Source: Acidobacteriota bacterium (GTDB taxonomy: Bacteria; Acidobacteriota; Polarisedimenticolia; Polarisedimenticolales; Polarisedimenticolaceae). Taken from it: a stretch of 64,000 nucleotides of DNA. The DNA lies in the NCBI GenBank assembly GCA_029861955.1, contig JAOTYK010000006.1, forward strand, positions 62,001 to 126,000, given 5' to 3'. Shown here in pieces: positions 61,997 through 64,000 of the stretch (within the stretch, counting starts at the first letter, position 1; each line of letters begins with the position of its first letter). Made by a program: the position numbers and the translations under genes. The notes under the pieces were generated by a model, which saw only the letters and a program-made list of their open reading frames with translations, did no database searches and was not told the origin of the DNA.

Positions 61997-62593
61997 CTAT
62001 TTGCGTCGGATAGAAACGATCGTGACGGTCTCGACCGGCACGTCGCCCATGCCCCCCCGCTGACCCGTCGGTGTGCTCTCGATCTTACGAACGACGTCCA
62101 TACCGTCGGTCACACGACCGAAAACGGCATAACCGAACCCCTTCGCACTCTTATCGCGATGATTGAGGAAGGCGTTGTCTTTCGTGTTGATGAAGAACTG
62201 CGACGTGGCGCTATCGACGATGGGGGTGCGCGCCAGTGCGAGCGTGCCAACCTCGTTGAGGACGCCATTACCGGCCTCGTTCTTGATCGGCGCCTCGGTG
62301 GCCTTCTTCGTCATGTCCTTGTCGAACCCACCACCCTGAATCATGAAGTTGCTCATCACTCGGTGGAAGATCGTTCCGTCGTAGTACTCCGCGTCGACGT
62401 ATTGCAAAAAATTCTTGACGCTGATCGGTGCCTTGTCTTCGTAAAGTTCCATGGTGACGGTGCCGAGACTGGTTTCCATCACCACCATCGGGTTGCCTGC
62501 GGCATCGTTGGTTCCCTCTTCTGCCGCAAGACCCAACGTGATGCCGCCGACCAGCATCAGCGCCACAATCGCGGCTGTCTTCACTCCTCGCAT
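61997..62593 (-). CDS. Exported cyclophilin-type peptidyl-prolyl isomerase
   Basis: 198 residues, signal peptide (cleaved near 'LGLAAEE'), then a compact bacterial cyclophilin: 'TSLGTVTMELYEDKAPISVKNFLQYVDAEYYDGTIFHRVMSNFMIQGGGFD' with catalytic Arg in FHR, 'SATSQFFINTKDNAFL' and 'FGYAVFGRVTDGMDVVRKI'. It resembles PpiA and catalyses proline isomerisation in the periplasm. ATG 62593 has GGAGG 5 nt upstream; the longer frame is rejected. It is divergent from the M28 peptidase gene. Confidence 0.95.
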   Translation of the reverse strand: MRGVKTAAIVALMLVGGITLGLAAEEGTNDAAGNPMVVMETSLGTVTMELYEDKAPISVKNFLQYVDAEYYDGTIFHRVMSNFMIQGGGFDKDMTKKATEAPIKNEAGNGVLNEVGTLALARTPIVDSATSQFFINTKDNAFLNHRDKSAKGFGYAVFGRVTDGMDVVRKIESTPTGQRGGMGDVPVETVTIVSIRRK

Positions 62594-62728
62594 GGTTGCC
62601 TCCGTATGGGATCGTTGAATCAAGAAGCCTACTACCGGATACCGATTCTCGCAGCCCGTGTCGGGTCTTTCCCCTTACAATCGTGGCGCGTCGGCGCGAG
62701 CCGTCGTGAATTCAGCTACGGGAGACCC

Positions 62729-64000
62729 ATGAAATTCCAAGAAATCGCCGCTTCCATAATCTTGAGCCTCCTGTTCGCCGTCGGCTGTGGCGAGCCCGGT
62801 TCGACCTCCGATGCCACGTTCCGCACGGCGATGGATGGAGTGGATGCCGACGTCATCGAGTCCCACATGGAGGTCCTCGCAGCCGACGAGATGCAGGGGC
62901 GCGGGACGGGGAGCGTGGGCTACCTGGCGGCGGCACGTTACGTCGCGGATCGGATGGCGGAGTTCGGCGTCCAACCCCTCGGCGGTCACGACTCGTACTA
63001 CCAACAGGTTTCTCTCCTGGCGACCCGTATCGATCTCGAACGGGTCGATGCGGAGATGACTCGTGCATCCGAACGTCGAGCACTTGAATGGGGTGTGGAC
63101 TATCTCGCCTCGCCCGACTGCCTGCGGCTCGGCGCGGAGGTCGATGCGAAGATCCACTTCGTCGGTTTCGGGGTGCGTGCCGAGGATCAGGCGTACGACG
63201 ATTACGCGGATATCGATGTCACTGGAAAGCTGGTGGCGATGTTCAGCGGTGCTCCGGAGACCTTTCCGCCGACGATCCGCGCCTTCCATTCGTTGCGCTC
63301 CAACAAGCGGCGTCACGCCGCGGAGGTCGGTGCCATCGGGATCCTCTGGATGCAGACCCCTGCGGATCGAAGCAAGTCCAACTGGTCGAGAAGCGTCGAG
63401 CACAGCCGCATGGAATCGATGTGCCGGGTCTCCGAAGAGGGCGCACCGCTCGGTGTCGAGGACGAACTCCTCGTCCAGATCCAACTGAGTGAGAGCGGCG
63501 AAGACCTGCTCTTCGACACCATGACCGGTGGGCTCAAAACGCGAGCCAAACGTGTTCTCGCCGGCGAAGCCGCGTCGGTCGAGCTTCCCGGCCGGCTCCG
63601 ACTACGGGCGGGTTCGATCCATCGGCGGCTCGAGAGCCCCAACGTCGTGGGTTATGTTCGCGGTAGCGATGAACGTCTAGCCGAAGAGTACGTCGTCGTC
63701 TCGGCCCATCTCGATCATGTGGGAACCGCCGAGGATGGCGAGGGGGACCGAATCTACAACGGAGCGTATGACAACGCCTCCGGTGTTTCGATGCTGCTGG
63801 AGTCGGCGCGTGTCTGGGCGGAGAGCCCGACGCCTCCGCGTCGTTCGGTGATCTTCCTCGCCACCACCGGTGAAGAGAAGGGGCTTCTCGGTGCCAAACA
63901 TTTTGCCGAAAGACCGACGGTTCCCGATGGTTCGATCGTCGCCAACATCAACATGGACATGGCGTTGATGTTCGGGACTCCCAACGACGTCGTCGTGTTT
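62729..64000 (+). CDS. M28-family zinc peptidase lipoprotein, 3' end outside the window
   Basis: 424 codons with no stop before the right edge. Signal with lipobox 'FAVGC' (Cys20). An N-terminal domain with a PA-like insert (about 110-260) precedes the M28 catalytic block. Zinc ligands are His in 'SAHLDHVG', Asp in 'GAYDNASG' (usual wording GADDNASG), the catalytic and ligand Glu pair in 'TTGEEKGLLG', and Asp in 'NINMDM'. The final His ligand would lie beyond the window. It is an outer-membrane or periplasmic aminopeptidase-like enzyme. ATG 62729 has GGAGA 4 nt upstream, and a TACAAT box lies at 62676-62681. Confidence 0.9.
   Translation, partial: MKFQEIAASIILSLLFAVGCGEPGSTSDATFRTAMDGVDADVIESHMEVLAADEMQGRGTGSVGYLAAARYVADRMAEFGVQPLGGHDSYYQQVSLLATRIDLERVDAEMTRASERRALEWGVDYLASPDCLRLGAEVDAKIHFVGFGVRAEDQAYDDYADIDVTGKLVAMFSGAPETFPPTIRAFHSLRSNKRRHAAEVGAIGILWMQTPADRSKSNWSRSVEHSRMESMCRVSEEGAPLGVEDELLVQIQLSESGEDLLFDTMTGGLKTRAKRVLAGEAASVELPGRLRLRAGSIHRRLESPNVVGYVRGSDERLAEEYVVVSAHLDHVGTAEDGEGDRIYNGAYDNASGVSMLLESARVWAESPTPPRRSVIFLATTGEEKGLLGAKHFAERPTVPDGSIVANINMDMALMFGTPNDVVVF

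Noticed and set aside
1-64000. Prophage, transposon, CRISPR or defence island
   Set aside because: No integrase, transposase, phage structural gene, repeat-spacer array or nuclease cluster is seen; gene composition is uniform.

Overview
The window is a dense stretch of a high-GC bacterial chromosome with about 55 protein genes, many overlapping by 1-4 nt. It has no prophage, insertion sequence, CRISPR array, rRNA or recognisable tRNA. The gene content suggests an Acidobacteriota-like, Gram-negative, aerobic heterotroph. The clues are a bacterial tricorn-type protease, a CRTAC1 (FG-GAP plus ASPIC/UnbV) protein, a DUF5916 outer-membrane barrel, a Ser/Thr kinase with a membrane domain, a secreted sorbosone-dehydrogenase-like protein with a Cys-terminated tail, several lipoproteins, and a homodimeric pyruvate dehydrogenase. 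The phylum is inferred from gene content only.

Layout. 1-5.8 kb: tail of an M16 peptidase with a strong terminator, a 1-Cys peroxiredoxin overlapping a DUF885-like lipoprotein, a beta-barrel/thrombospondin-3 protein, a DUF2007 pair, and fluoride channel crcB, whose only start giving full length is ATT. 5.8-9.8 kb: an ATP-grasp ligase divergent from nadA-nadB, the first two steps of de novo NAD synthesis. 9.8-16.7 kb: DUF2868 membrane protein, metallo-beta-lactamase-fold hydrolase coupled to a receptor-like Ser/Thr kinase, esterase, PspC and TPR proteins. 16.8-22.7 kb: tricorn-like protease, response regulator, HAD hydrolase, TtcA tRNA thiolase, small barrel. 22.8-27 kb: CRTAC1 protein and TPR lipoprotein, then a 390-nt gap holding a probable structured RNA gene on the minus strand with its own promoter and intrinsic terminator, then an XRE-TPR regulator. 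27-33 kb: EF-G paralogue, and a translationally coupled trio of YbdK-type ligase, methyltransferase and threonine/serine dehydratase. 33-44.4 kb, mostly minus strand: sorbosone dehydrogenase-like protein, YceI-like lipoprotein, quinone oxidoreductase, UbiD decarboxylase, EamA transporter, M32 carboxypeptidase, a pseudopilin coupled to a K/Q/E-rich membrane protein, cupin and DUF418 protein.

44.4-50.6 kb is the most unusual part. A probable ornithine-lipid operon (olsB-olsA) is followed by a DinB-like protein and a three-domain polypeptide joining an alpha/beta hydrolase, a DedA/VTT membrane transporter domain and an ATP-grasp ligase, then a triple-FKBP protein. 50.6-56 kb: SixA, an ApaH-like phosphatase, an LRR protein and a DUF5916 barrel. 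56-61.4 kb: aceE-aceF-lpd, the complete pyruvate dehydrogenase complex, ending at a bidirectional terminator. 61.4-64 kb: a small secreted protein, an exported cyclophilin, and an M28 peptidase lipoprotein running off the right edge.

Two places deserve first attention: the unassigned RNA at 25.4-25.7 kb and the hydrolase-DedA-ATP-grasp fusion beside olsBA.
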